From Bipolaris cookei (lineage: Eukaryota > Ascomycota > Dothideomycetes > Pleosporales > Pleosporaceae), in assembly GCA_002286855.1 (NCBI GenBank), contig NRSV01000094.1, positions 1-64,000 on the forward strand: a DNA stretch of 64,000 nucleotides. Reading direction: 5' to 3'. Shown here in pieces: positions 44,386 to 55,166 of this stretch. Made by a program: the position numbers and the translations under genes. Below the pieces are notes generated by a model, which was not told the origin of the DNA, ran no database searches, and saw only the letters and a program-made list of their open reading frames with translations. Position 1 is the first letter of the stretch, and each line of letters starts with the position of its first letter.

Positions 44386-45569
44386 TCCTACTACTCCGTT
44401 TTAGGCTGGCCCTGGGATAGTCAACTTTGAATTCTTAGCGTTCCTACATCGCATGTACAACTTTGAAAATACATAATGTCCTACGACTCACTGCAAATAA
44501 CTGATATGAACTGTTTGTGAGGAGTTCAGATTTTACGTACCAGAAAAAGACTAGTACATTTAAAAAAGCTCAGCATGTAGTTGAGTGTAGCCATATATGC
44601 ACTAAACCGTAGTAAGCTGGTTACGCAGCATAAGCTGCAAGGTAAGCGCCATCTCTATGTCGCGTTAACGCCACTAACATTGTCCCCGATAGGGACGTGA
44701 TGAGGCAATTAGAACTTCCCGCCATACCTCCATCGTTTCACAGTTAGCAGGACAATCTGGGTAGTTGTGTGTTGGGAAAACTTGGTAGAGAGCACCCAGA
44801 GTTTGTGAGATTAGAAAGGTTCGCCATCGTGTGGTAAGAGAATACATGCGTTTTGATCTTCAGAGAAAACTCAAGGTCATGCATTCCGCTACAACCGCAT
44901 CTTGGAAGTGTAGGTCATCTCGAAAGAGAGTCCTTGAGCCTCTAGCTTCCTCGTCGACTGCAAATTCCTATATCACTGGCAACGCTACGATTCGCTACCA
45001 ACTTTTCTTCGGGCTGCCTCGGATACACTAGAGGCCTGATGCATGTATGTCAAAGCCTATCAACCTGGACAGATATATAAAAAGAGTATTTCTCTCGCAG
45101 GGCACTCCGGTATCGGAGTAGTTGCGCTGCTTTGCAGAGCGTAGCTCGTAAAAAAGGTGGCCACTTTCAAGCAGCTCAGTGGCATTATACCCAGGCTGAT
45201 TCCAGGCTCTTCATTTTTCACACTACGACGTCTTCCTCAACAACGATACCTGCACATAGCTTTCCTGCTGCAATTGGTATGAGCTCCTGTACTTTTGCTT
45301 AGTCGTCTATGTTAACTCCTGCTGCAAGACTTCGATATTCAATATCCACGCCAATCGCACTAGTTTCATGCGCTGCTCTTGTATATAGAGACCGATTACA
45401 TTCAAAATGTCGACGCCGAGCTATTTTAGCTTAGCTGGAATGCGTGGGTTTTAGCCACGATAAATTAAGGTCTACTACCTCTTGGGTGTAATCAGTTTGA
45501 GCATGCTATGGCTTCTCTTCGCAGATCGTAAGACCCGTCTCTTTGGATTGCAACATACACATTTAAGCA
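44386..45569. other. Intergenic / decayed 5' part of hAT element
   Basis: No gene seen. The second half probably corresponds to the lost N-terminal (zinc-finger) part of the hAT transposase that becomes readable at 45570, but too degraded to confirm. Confidence 0.35.
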
Positions 45570-46874
45570 TTGAGTAGAGATGTAGAGCCGTATTCGAATA
45601 AAAGTCAAGAAATGGCAGAGTATATGAAAGAGTGGAGGCGTGATGGGCCTTTAGGTATACTTATGGCGATTATTAACCATATCAAAACACCGAAACAGTA
45701 CGAGCTTTTTGCTGGCTTCCAGCGTCTTACTCACCTCGAGCTGCCAGCCGACGCGCCCACCGAAAAACGCAAGATCCTCGAGCCTGTCAAGCCCGTCGTC
45801 ACTCGCTGGAACTCCTACTACGCCTGCTTTGAGCGCGCCATACAGCTACAGTCAGCTATTAACGCGTACGCCAACCACCATATTACAGCTGCGCGAGCGG
45901 AGGCCGCACGGGCAAGCTCGCGTGGTAACAGGCCGCCCACCGTGCCGCAGTGGATGCTGTCAGACGGTCTATCAGCGCATGACTGGGCAGTAGTTACTGA
46001 GTATATGGACGCGCTGAAACCTCTCAAAGCCGCTACAAAGCGCCTTGAAGGCCGCGGCAAGTGTGGCAGGTTTGGCGCCATCTCTGAGATTATCCCAGTA
46101 TTTGAGTATCTACTCGGCTACTACGAGCAGCGCGTCCAAGCCTACGACAACGTCGACTATAACGCCCACCGTGAGACGCCCGAGGACCATCTCGAAATCA
46201 ACATGCGCGCGGCGTGGGCGAAAGCCAACGAGTACTGCGCGAAGCTAGATCTATCGCCTGCCTACTACGCGGCTATAATACTCCACCCATACTACAAGTT
46301 ATACTGCGACGCGTCGTGGACAGCCGGTAAGCAACACTGGCTTGATGCTAACAACCGCAGTTTTCGCGCCTTATGGGCTACTTACAACACTGGCGTAACA
46401 GCTCTAATACAGCGCCCAAAGGTGTACTCAAATGATATCGACGACGCGATCGACAGCTTTCTCTGTCCCACAGTCGCTGGCGCTGAGGGGCCAGTAGACG
46501 ACGAGTTCGACCGCTGGAAACAGTACGAGCCGAGCGTGGAGAGAGGCACTGAATATGCCAACAATCCCATCAAATACTGGATATCCATGCGGGATCGCTA
46601 TCCGCGTCTTACTAGGCTCGCGCTGGACGTGCTCTCTATCCCAGCTTCAAGCTGCGAGTGCGAGCGTATGTTCAGTGAGCTTGGTGATCTACTGAAGCCT
46701 CGCCGACGAAAGCTACAACCACAGCTTTTGGCAGCGATACAGTGCGTACGGCGGTGGCGTAAAGCTGGCCTAGGCAGCGACAAGATCAGCTCTAAAGTCA
46801 CTGATATAGATATAGAGACGTTGTATGGTATCGCTGCATGGGACGATCATACTGATAGCGACGGCGAAACTTAA
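45570..46874 (+). pseudogene. hAT-family transposase, C-terminal part
   Basis: 434 codons open. It contains VVTRWNSYYACFERA (typical of fungal hAT), the alpha-helical central region (LDLSPAYYAAIILHPYYKLY), and a complete C-terminal dimerisation domain: NPIKYWISMRDRYPRLTRLALDVLSIPASS in sequence context, CECERMFSELGDLLKPRRRKL. The N-terminal BED finger and first catalytic Asp are missing, so it is 5' truncated (full proteins are about 700-900 aa). Sequence downstream to about 47200 carries dense CAAGTCAAGC motifs typical of hAT subterminal regions. Confidence 0.85.
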
Positions 46875-48012
46875 TACTACAGCTAGCCGCGATATAGCTA
46901 ATATAACCTATTTCTATAATAAATACGCTGTAAAGGGGATTCGGGCGACGACAACTGTCGCCTATTGTTCTTGCCTAAATCACCTCCTAAAACACTAAGA
47001 AATATATCGCGATAATGCTTCTACTAACAAGCTAATAGCCTCATAATTTACGCACGGACTATCAAGCTGATCAAGCTCTCAAGTCAAGCTATAACCGTAT
47101 TCGGGCCGAGTCAAGTCAAGCCGAAGTTTTTTGGATATCTATAACAGTCAAGTCAAGCCGGAGGCTCAGCTTGACTTGACTTGCTTGTTGACAAGTATGC
47201 TGAAGAGAGTCAGCTAGAGGCGCCTCATTAGGTCAAGCACCCAAATTTACTTTAACGGCAGTTTCTATAGGAAGATGCAGTAGATAGAGATAGGTGAAGA
47301 GATTTCGTGAAATCTACCCGCTGTAGTATCATGGCTTCGAGGCTCCACTACTTAGGACATGACGGAGACGTAAAATACACATTTACTTTCATGTTGCTTA
47401 GAATAACTTCTTTGCATACTCTTGTTTAATGTTGTGGTATCTTCATAATCCGTTGAAAAAAAAAACAACATACAGCGCACTAGTTAGATACAGTAACTGG
47501 AAAGGATAGTGCGCTACGATTTGTGACTAATCAGTTGCATTGATTTTCAATATAATTCCGATCTTGGTTCCGTTAACCCCATAATTCAGTGCAAGCAGGG
47601 CCTGTCAATTCATCAGACCCTAATGGAATTAGAGTCATGTCGACCCTACATAACGGCACAGGTATGAAGTATTAGATACGTTTCCGAGATAAGATTACCT
47701 AGAGACATTTAGGAGTGCTTGGGACATGAATCAACTAACAATCTATTAAAACACCTATAGGCCTTGTATGAAAGGTTATTAAAAGCCTACTTAAAAAACC
47801 TAGTTGATTATAGGAGAGATCTAGCATTTGTATCAGGTCTTTTGTCCAAGGCGGTATCCGGCCTTGGTCCGGATCCTACCCGGATGCAGGTCGGGTCAGT
47901 ATCTGGGCTGTTACACTCTAATTACTTTCGTCGCGGGTTGAGGATAGGCTCTATCCTTCATAGGTAGTTCAGCCACTTCTTTACTCCTGTAAGCAGCTGC
48001 TACATTGATATA
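46875..48012. other. hAT 3' region and intergenic
   Basis: 47060-47200 has at least six AAGTCAAGC/GCTTGACTTG motifs in both orientations, interpreted as subterminal transposase-binding repeats. The remainder to the ankyrin stop shows nothing recognisable. Confidence 0.5.
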
Positions 48013-48873
48013 CTATGCGTTGGTTCTTGCGCTTCTGTCTATGAGAAGATCGACAATTTCGGTCTTACCGCGAATAGCTGCTTCACGAAGCGCTGTATAG
48101 CCTTTGCTGTCTTCTGCATCGATGTTTGCGCCTTTCTCTAGGAGATGAATGACAGTTTCGACACTGCCGTTATGAACTGCTAGATGAAGCGCCGTCTGGT
48201 CATAGTCGTTCTTCGCATTGATTTTTGCGCCTTTTTCCAGAAGATGAAGTATAATTTTCTCGTTGTCGGGAATAATTCCTAGGTGAAGCGCTGTGCAGCC
48301 TTCGTTGTCTGTTGCGTCGATCTTTGCGCCTCTGTCAATTAGACATTTTAAAATGTCGAAATTTCGACACATAGCTGCCTCGTGAAGTGGAGTCCTACCC
48401 CGCTTAAAGGTCTTTGCATTAATTCTTGCTCCTCTGTCCAAAGAATCATTAACAATTTCCTTAACGTCGTAAATACCTGCGTTGTGAAGCGCCGTAATGC
48501 CCCGTCTGTCCTTCGCTTTAATATTTGCTTTTTTCCCTAAAAGCAAACTCATAACTTCCTTTTCGCCCCAAGCAATAGCTTCAAACAGAGGTGTTTTGCC
48601 GTCATTGTCTTTTATGTCAATTCGGAAACCTTTAACAACAAGATCTTTCACTAGTTTCTTATCGCGCTCACGGCATGCTAGTTGTACAAGAGATTTCCCA
48701 TCTATTTTAACGCGATTTCTGATATATTGTCTCTTAAGTTCCTTATTTATCTTCTCTCTATAGTCCTGAACCATAGCTGAAGGAAGAGTAAAGTTGATCT
48801 TCTTTTTGGGATTCGTGCTCCTACTTGTAGCTTTTGTAACAGCAGAAGACGAAGTGTAAGAGAAAAAACTCAA
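48013..48873 (-). CDS. Ankyrin-repeat protein (286 aa)
   Basis: Intronless, about seven ankyrin repeats from residue 60 to the C-terminus. The units are of the TPLFEAIAWGEKEVMSLLLG and TALHLAVHNGSVETVIHLLE kind. The N-terminal 55 residues are Ser/Lys-rich, with a basic helix (REKINKELKRQYIRNR). The last repeat ends at the stop without a capping helix, so the gene may be 3' truncated relative to the 476-aa paralogue at 42955. Codon use is A/T-richer than that paralogue. Confidence 0.85.
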   Translation of the reverse strand: MSFFSYTSSSAVTKATSRSTNPKKKINFTLPSAMVQDYREKINKELKRQYIRNRVKIDGKSLVQLACRERDKKLVKDLVVKGFRIDIKDNDGKTPLFEAIAWGEKEVMSLLLGKKANIKAKDRRGITALHNAGIYDVKEIVNDSLDRGARINAKTFKRGRTPLHEAAMCRNFDILKCLIDRGAKIDATDNEGCTALHLGIIPDNEKIILHLLEKGAKINAKNDYDQTALHLAVHNGSVETVIHLLEKGANIDAEDSKGYTALREAAIRGKTEIVDLLIDRSARTNA

Positions 48874-49093
48874 ATGATCTAATAGAAAGTCTCAAACGGT
48901 ATAGCTTCCTAAACGAGATTGATATATCTATTGTCTGTAGAAATAAGCAGTCTTCCTGGAAAGATTTGGAAACTTGGGATTATAAAGGAAGTTAAACAAA
49001 TAAGAAGTTTAATAAGACGCTTTCATAGTTGTTTAATCAACTTAGTTATTACAGTTAGTCAAGTGTATATTAAACTGCGATAGTTAAGCTAAG
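48874..49093. other. Upstream flank of ankyrin gene
   Basis: A/T-rich, no motif recognised. Confidence 0.35.
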
Positions 49094-49214
49094 TGTAACG
49101 GCGCAGGCAAGACTACTCGGATCAGTATCGGCAGTAGTGTCACTCAGAGGCATATGGGAGTGCGTGTGACATCAAACGAGCCTTGATTCGAATAGTCTTG
49201 CCTGCGCCGTTACA
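49094..49214. mobile_element. 121-bp element with 22-bp perfect inverted ends (LTR-like)
   Basis: Begins TGTAACGGCGCAGGCAAGAC and ends with its exact complement. TG...CA ends and a following gag-like frame suggest a 5' LTR, but the long perfect inverted repeat is unusual for an LTR, and no target duplication or 3' LTR is found. It could equally be a MITE. Confidence 0.6.
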
Positions 49215-49508
49215 TTATATCAAAAGTCTCGTCCCAGCCGGTGACGGCTACTAAACAATATCGCAGCTGTTTGTTCGAGATCACGTCCAAGCACCAAGTC
49301 CATCCGGAACCGATCCGGATACTTACACCGTCACATCCGACATTCACCCTAGGCAGGATCCCATCGATCTCCTGCTGGCTGAAGCCTTTGGGTTTGGAAC
49401 TTCTGCGCTCCTTGCGAGGCAGATTACTTTGGTAAAAGTCGCGTAGAGTGCGCCAAGGTAGAGACTCGGAGACTACCAATAACCCATCAACCTCAGAGAC
49501 AACCGCTG

Positions 49509-49791
49509 ATGGTTGACCCACTAAAACCCGGTAGTTCTAAGGAACCACCTCGGAAATCGGTCCGATTACAGGACCAAACCGTTTCGGAGAAGAAAGCTGG
49601 CAAGCTGCCAACCCAGGAATCTCCAGAGACCTCACCACCACGAGAAGAAGACGAAGACGAAGGCGAGTCCGATTCGGTACCAGTAATAACTATGAGAGAC
49701 CTCCATAGGCAGATGGCCAGCTTGGTTGACCAAGTCCACCGACTAACCCAAGAAAATGCTGAGCTTCGGAGAAACGTAGTGCTTACTACTG
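49509..49791 (+). pseudogene. Retrotransposon gag-like N-terminal fragment
   Basis: An open frame begins at 49509 (MVDPLKPGSS) and encodes a Pro/Glu/Asp-rich stretch followed by a coiled coil (LHRQMASLVDQVHRL, ENAELRRN), the usual layout of fungal Gypsy gag N-termini. It is interrupted by the pogo element at 49794; a decayed continuation may lie at 51928-52220. No protease or RT follows. Confidence 0.5.
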
Positions 49792-49793
49792 TA

Positions 49794-51925
49794 TGTGGTC
49801 AGTGCGTGCAACAGTTCAGCCAATGCAACACCATCTGCACCATCAAAATATCCACCCATCATTTTCAACACGTGACATCTCCACCACCATGACAGCTATC
49901 GAAAAAACGATCGCGGCAATTGATTCGCAAGATACAGAAGGTCAACTTTCATACCGCGCAGCTGCAAAAAAGTTTGGTGTTAAGGTTACAACATTAACGC
50001 GCCGGCACCAAAACAAAACCCAGTCGCGAACAGCAGCTGCTAAAAAACGTCAATTACTCACCCCACTACAAGAATCTAAGCTAGTAAAATACATAGAAAA
50101 ACTGTCAGAACGCGGCCTACCACCTTCTCGATCGATAGTAAAAAATTATGTCGCGGTTGTTGCAGAATGGGAGCCCTCTAATAGCTGGGTTACTCGGTTT
50201 TTAAAGCGCCACAACGATATAATCTACATCAGAAAAGCCACCAGTATCGACCGCGACCGTTATCTAGCTAATAATCCAGCTAGCTACGAATCATATTTTA
50301 ATCTTATCTATGCTAAGCTCGATCAGTATGCTATTGCGCTACATAATATCTATAATATGGACGAGAAGGGCTTCTTACTTAGCCGTATCTTACTATCAAA
50401 AAGAATCTTTTTAAAGCAGATGTGGGAGCAAAAGAAGATACGCAAGGCACTCTAAGATGGGAGTAGAGACTAGATCTCGGTTATTGGGTGTATCTGCGCC
50501 GATGGGAGCTCAGTAGATCCTGCGATAATCTATGAGAGCCCAGATGGTCTTCGCGATGAATGGCTGCGGGATCTGGAAGTGGGAAAACACCAAGTTTTTT
50601 GCTGTACCAGCCCATCGGGATGGAGTAACAATAAGCTCGCGCTGGCTTGGGTTGAGTAGGTGTTCGATCGGCTCACGAAGGCGAAAGCAAAACGCGACTA
50701 CCGAATGCTTCTAGTCGATGGGCACGGCACTCATCTCACGCCTTCCTTCATCGAATACTGCGATACTCACCGAATACTACTCGCGGTATTTCCACCTCAC
50801 GCTACTCATAGCCTCCAGCCACTCGATGTTGGCGTGTACTTACCTCTGGCAACCGCGTATAGTACCGAGCTCACCAATCTACTCCACAGCGACCAAGGAT
50901 TACTTAATATGCGGAAAAGTGATTTTCTACGTATATTCTGGGCGGCATATACATCTACTTTCATAGCTGATAATATACTAAGTAGTTTTCGTGCTACTGG
51001 GATCCATCCGCGCGATCGCGACGTCGTAATGAAACGGTTCAAAACACCGCCACCACAAGCCGATATAGATACAGAAACTGGAGAGGCAGGTGATGGAGAT
51101 AGCTGGAGGGATCTATCAAAATTATTTGACGCTGCTGTGCCGGATACATCAAAAAATGCAGCCAAACAGCTCAAACAGGCGCTGCATTCATTGCAGATCC
51201 AGAACGAGCTTTTGCACCATGAAAACGAGGAGCTGCGGGGTAGTATTACTACCAGAAAACGCCGCAAATCTGAACGAAAGCTTCTTGACCTGCAGCAGCA
51301 TAAAGAATATCAAAGTACTGCAGTGGTGTGGAGCCCTCGATCAGTAAGAGAAGCCAGAGCCCGCGAGGCAGCAGAACAACTGCAACACCATGAAGAAAAA
51401 CTCCAAAAAGAACGCCAGAGGGAGGAGCGAGCTACAGCAGCAGCTTACAAAAAACAGATAGCACAAGCTGCACGAGAGGCTCGCGAAAGGACGAGAATGG
51501 TGCGGCAGCAGGAGCGGGCTGCGAGGGCTACACAACTAGCTGCCACGCGCGCTCAAAAAGCACGAGACCGCGCTGCCGCAACCGCACAAAAAGCTCGCGA
51601 TAGACATAATACTACTAAGCGAAAAGCCTCATCAACTCAGAATATAAAAAAAAATAAAGCGGCGTTGTGTTACAGAGGCTGAAAGTAGTGGTGCTGATAC
51701 ATCACCGCCCGCCAAGCCTCCCACCAAAACCACCACGCGCGGCCGCAATGTGCGGTTACCCAGCAAATATCAGTAGGTATATATCAAATATACGATTACG
51801 CGAGTAATCTACCAAAAAATCTAGTAATAATAACGTTTTGGTGGTAGTCAAAAGTTTCATTTTTTAGCGGGCACGCATTTTGGTGGGGTGTTGCATTGGC
51901 TGAACTGTTGCACGCACTGACCACA
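49794..51925 (+). mobile_element. Near-complete Fot1/pogo transposon (2132 bp)
   Basis: Terminal inverted repeats of about 39 bp (TGTGGTCAGTGCGTGCAACA at the left) are flanked by TA (49792-49793, 51926-51927). The transposase frame 49889-51776 has N-terminal helix-turn-helix domains, NMDEKGF, LLVDGHGTHLTP, PPHATHSLQPLDVGVY and a coiled-coil, basic tail ending RLPSKYQ. It is broken by three stops: TAA 50453, TAG 50471 and TAG 50657, each a single C-to-T or G-to-A change from CAA, TGG and CAG, and by a frameshift in an A run near 51650. Otherwise full length. Confidence 0.9.
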
Positions 51926-51927
51926 TA

Positions 51928-52296
51928 CAGTAGTCTTGGCAACCGTGCCGCTGCGGAGTCCAAACGACCAGCTGCTCAACACGACAATGATGGTTCCTCG
52001 ACTTCACAATATCACGCGACGTGTTTCCATATGTTCGTTGCAGGTCTTCTTTGTGCGATATCATTACTTCACGCCGTTCTCCAGCTTTGCAGATCTTTTT
52101 TTGACGCCAACCAGTAGGAAGCCCTTCGTACTTGCGCCCTACCCCGTCACGCATTTGAATCCCACCCAGATGCAAAGAACGTACGCATTGAAATCAGAAA
52201 TGATATTGGGAAATATATGAAACAAACCCTCAAGCATTAGGGTCGGTTTCAAGAAGTCTGTCCAACTTACACGATTACCTGGTGTCGTATTGCGGA
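51928..52296 (+). other. Continuation of gag-like sequence / 5' flank of chromodomain gene
   Basis: After the pogo element a frame resembling the interrupted gag continues (VVL then ATVPLRSPN in part) but is short and disordered. From about 52255 the sequence matches the region just upstream of the truncated chromodomain copy at 26915. Confidence 0.4.
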
Positions 52297-55166
52297 ATGG
52301 TTTCGAAGCAAACAACGAACAAGCGAAAACGGACCTCGAACACTCTCGCCCGAAACAAGCGCCGTCGAACAACACGGCTCGCCCACACCAACGCATCTGG
52401 ATCCTATCAAGAAAATGGGCTTGCTAGCGAGAAGTTCTGGGCGGCGAGAAGGATCCTGGAGGACAATGGGTCCCGTTATCTGGTCGAATGGGAGGATATT
52501 GACCCAGCGACGGGACGTTCGTACAAGCCGACATGGGAACCGCACGACTTCGTCACTCCAGCCCTAGAAGCAGAATAGAAGGAGATCGTTGCTGCTCGAA
52601 GCACCGTTACCGGACATACCTACAGTCAAGCTCAATCGTTTGGAGAAGCCGATAGTCGAATACAGTTCTTGGGCGGGTCGCCGGGACTGGTGACAGCTAG
52701 GCAACCTCCAACGAACAGGTTACCTCAATGTCAAAGCGTCTCGACAGCTTCTTCACAGCGAACGCATCAGTCACGGCGCAGTTCCACTTCGCTCTTCCTA
52801 GAGTCACAGCAAAGCGTGTGTGTGTTCGAGGATAGAAACTCATATATCTGCAGTATTATACTTGCTAGGCAGAACAAGGTCAATTTGACAATCAATACTA
52901 CGACTACACTGAAAGAAACATCAGGCTCCAACCAGCGGAACCCAGCAACCGTAAACGGTGCTGGCGATACGGATGAAGTGATATGATCTTTCCTCAAAAA
53001 TGCTAGCACGGCTTACTGACTATGTATTTACAGAATTTGGGAACTACAGATCCGGCCGCGCTGAGTTTACGACATAGTCTGCGTGCTCAATCTCCTGCTT
53101 GCATCGAGAAGGTCGACAGTGTTGGCTTTATGCAACCGTCGTCGCACTCTGGTCTTGTAGGAAAGCTCCACGACGTAGGATGCAAGGAAAGTGAGATTCC
53201 GGAGAGTCCAAGGCATGCTGGGCTGGACTTATTGGAGCTGACTAGGCATGAGCGACAAAAAGCCTATGCTTGTACGCTTAAGGAGAAATGTTTATCTCTG
53301 TCGGCATTGTTAGCAGCTAAGAAGCCCTTGGGAGCACAGGAGCCACAAGAAATGCACAGCGAGCCGGAGATCCTAGCATCCGTGTCCATCGCACCTACCA
53401 ATGAGTCTATTCACAGAGAGCCAGAATTTCGAGCTGAAGCTGAAGCGATACTTTACATAGAGACGGGGAAGGGACCCGTTCTCAAAAAGGCTCTATCTGT
53501 GCTTCCAGGTGAAATGGTCGAGAAGCAAAGCACGGCTCTAGTGGGCTCAGAACAATCACCAGGACGACTTTCCCAAGAGCGCAGAACTTATGAAAAGGCT
53601 GTGACACGACATGCACCGGCTGAGCCCGACGTAAGCGATGGGCCCACAAGGCTAGATACTAAGATCACGGCCGGGCAGACATTTACCAGGCAAGATGTGA
53701 ATACCCCAGCCAGGGACAGGAGTGCTAAAACATGCTCCTTGCCATCAGCGTCTCCAGCAGAGTGTGCACGCTATACTTCGGAACAAACTAGTCCCTTAGA
53801 GACTGAAACTAGTGGTTTTCCAACTCTGCCGGCTTTGAACCGGAGCGTCAGAGGTAGTTCACCCACCTATCAGAAAAGGTCGCAGAACATGGAGCTTGCA
53901 CAGCAGCACTTGCAGTCTCCGGTAAACTATCGCAGGTATAGCCAGCGATGCACTAACCGGTCCGACGAACCACCTCAGGGTGACATCCAGTTATTGCAGC
54001 ATCGTGATGCTTGCCCAATGAAGCACCAAAGCAGACCACGCCGCTACGACCTTGCATACATACTCAACGGCAACCCTAGCTTCGGTAGCAGCCAGAGCAT
54101 CTACCAAGACCCCCATGATCTTATCCAAAGTGCAGATGCTGTTGACAGTGCCGTTACTGGCGAAGAACGCAGGTATCAATCGCCTGCATGGAGCGTGGAG
54201 ACGGGCAGCCATGATCTATCCCATGCATCGTATCTAAGAAAGCAGTCATCTCCGCCTGCTCATCGTCCTCCATCTCCGCTTGCGCCTGTACCTGTTCTCG
54301 AGAGAGACGCATCTGACCAAGACCGTCGAGTAACGCATCCCAGTCAAACCCTACCTTTGTCACATCACAACCTACGCGTGTATAACCAGATACCAGAGAG
54401 TGTGAATCGTATCACTGTTGACCCTTCTGCAGTAGCGTCCGAGGCTTACCAACAGAGAGCACGATCATCTCAGTTTCCAATGTTAGCTATCCCAACTGCT
54501 GCGTTGCTAAGATCATCGCTATCTTGGCACAAATCAGCAGCAAGTTTCCAGAAAACTGAGAAGCAGAAGATGTTAGACGGAGAGCCTTTCATGCCCTATA
54601 GCTGCCAATTAGTTGAGGATCGAAGGCAATGCGCAGCTATACTACACCGCCTCAACAACACCGTCGATGCGGTACCCGAGGCTGTACAACGTATGCACGA
54701 ACGCTATTTCAGAGCGGTTACAGAGGCAGCGTGGACTCAGTCTCGTTACGAAGACCGTTCGGTCGGCGGCCGGCTTGGTAGTAGTACACACGTTGCTACA
54801 CCGTTTCACTGTGACTACGGCTACAACATCTCTGTTGGCGACAATGTCGTAATTGGACCTAAATCCCAACTACTTGATTCAGCCAAGATTACCATTGGAA
54901 GAAACACCAGGATTGGCGCATGTGTTACCATCACGACTTTGAAAACACCAACTGGTTTGAAAGCGTTGAAAAGAAACTACGGTCTTGAAGTCGCTAAAGA
55001 TATCTACATCGGCGAGAACGTCTATATCGGTGATTGCTGCGTCGTAGGAGCCGGAGTGCGAGTTGGTGACTGTGCCATTATTCGTTCTGGGTCTGTCGTC
55101 GTTCATGACATACCACCAGGCTACATCGCCTATGGCAATCCAGCCAACATATACAAGGCAAATTAG
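52297..55166 (+). pseudogene. Chromodomain - maltose-acetyltransferase fusion gene with one in-frame TAG
   Basis: Exons 52297-52977 and 53034-55166 join in phase 0 across a 56-nt intron with a TACTGAC branch site. The N-terminus is basic (KRKRTSNTLARNKRRRTTR), followed by a chromodomain (SRYLVEWEDIDP then TWEPHDF, residues about 45-95). A TAG at 52576-52578 stands where chromodomains usually have Trp. A long disordered middle (about 230-720) leads to a MAC domain (EKQKMLDGEPFMPYSCQL) and left-handed beta-helix hexapeptides (VSVGDNVVIGP-like, IGENVYIGDCCVVGAG, VHDIPPGYIAYGNPA) typical of maltose/galactoside O-acetyltransferases. The total would be 937 codons. The second exon alone is open, so a shorter acetyltransferase could be made from an internal start. 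Confidence 0.75.

Noticed and set aside
45709..46248. Alternative ORFs within the hAT region
   Set aside because: Overlap the transposase frame containing the dimerisation domain; no independent support.
49210..49521. Reverse ORF of 103 codons beside the 121-bp element
   Set aside because: Antisense to the presumed retrotransposon leader, no motif, ends at the terminal repeat.
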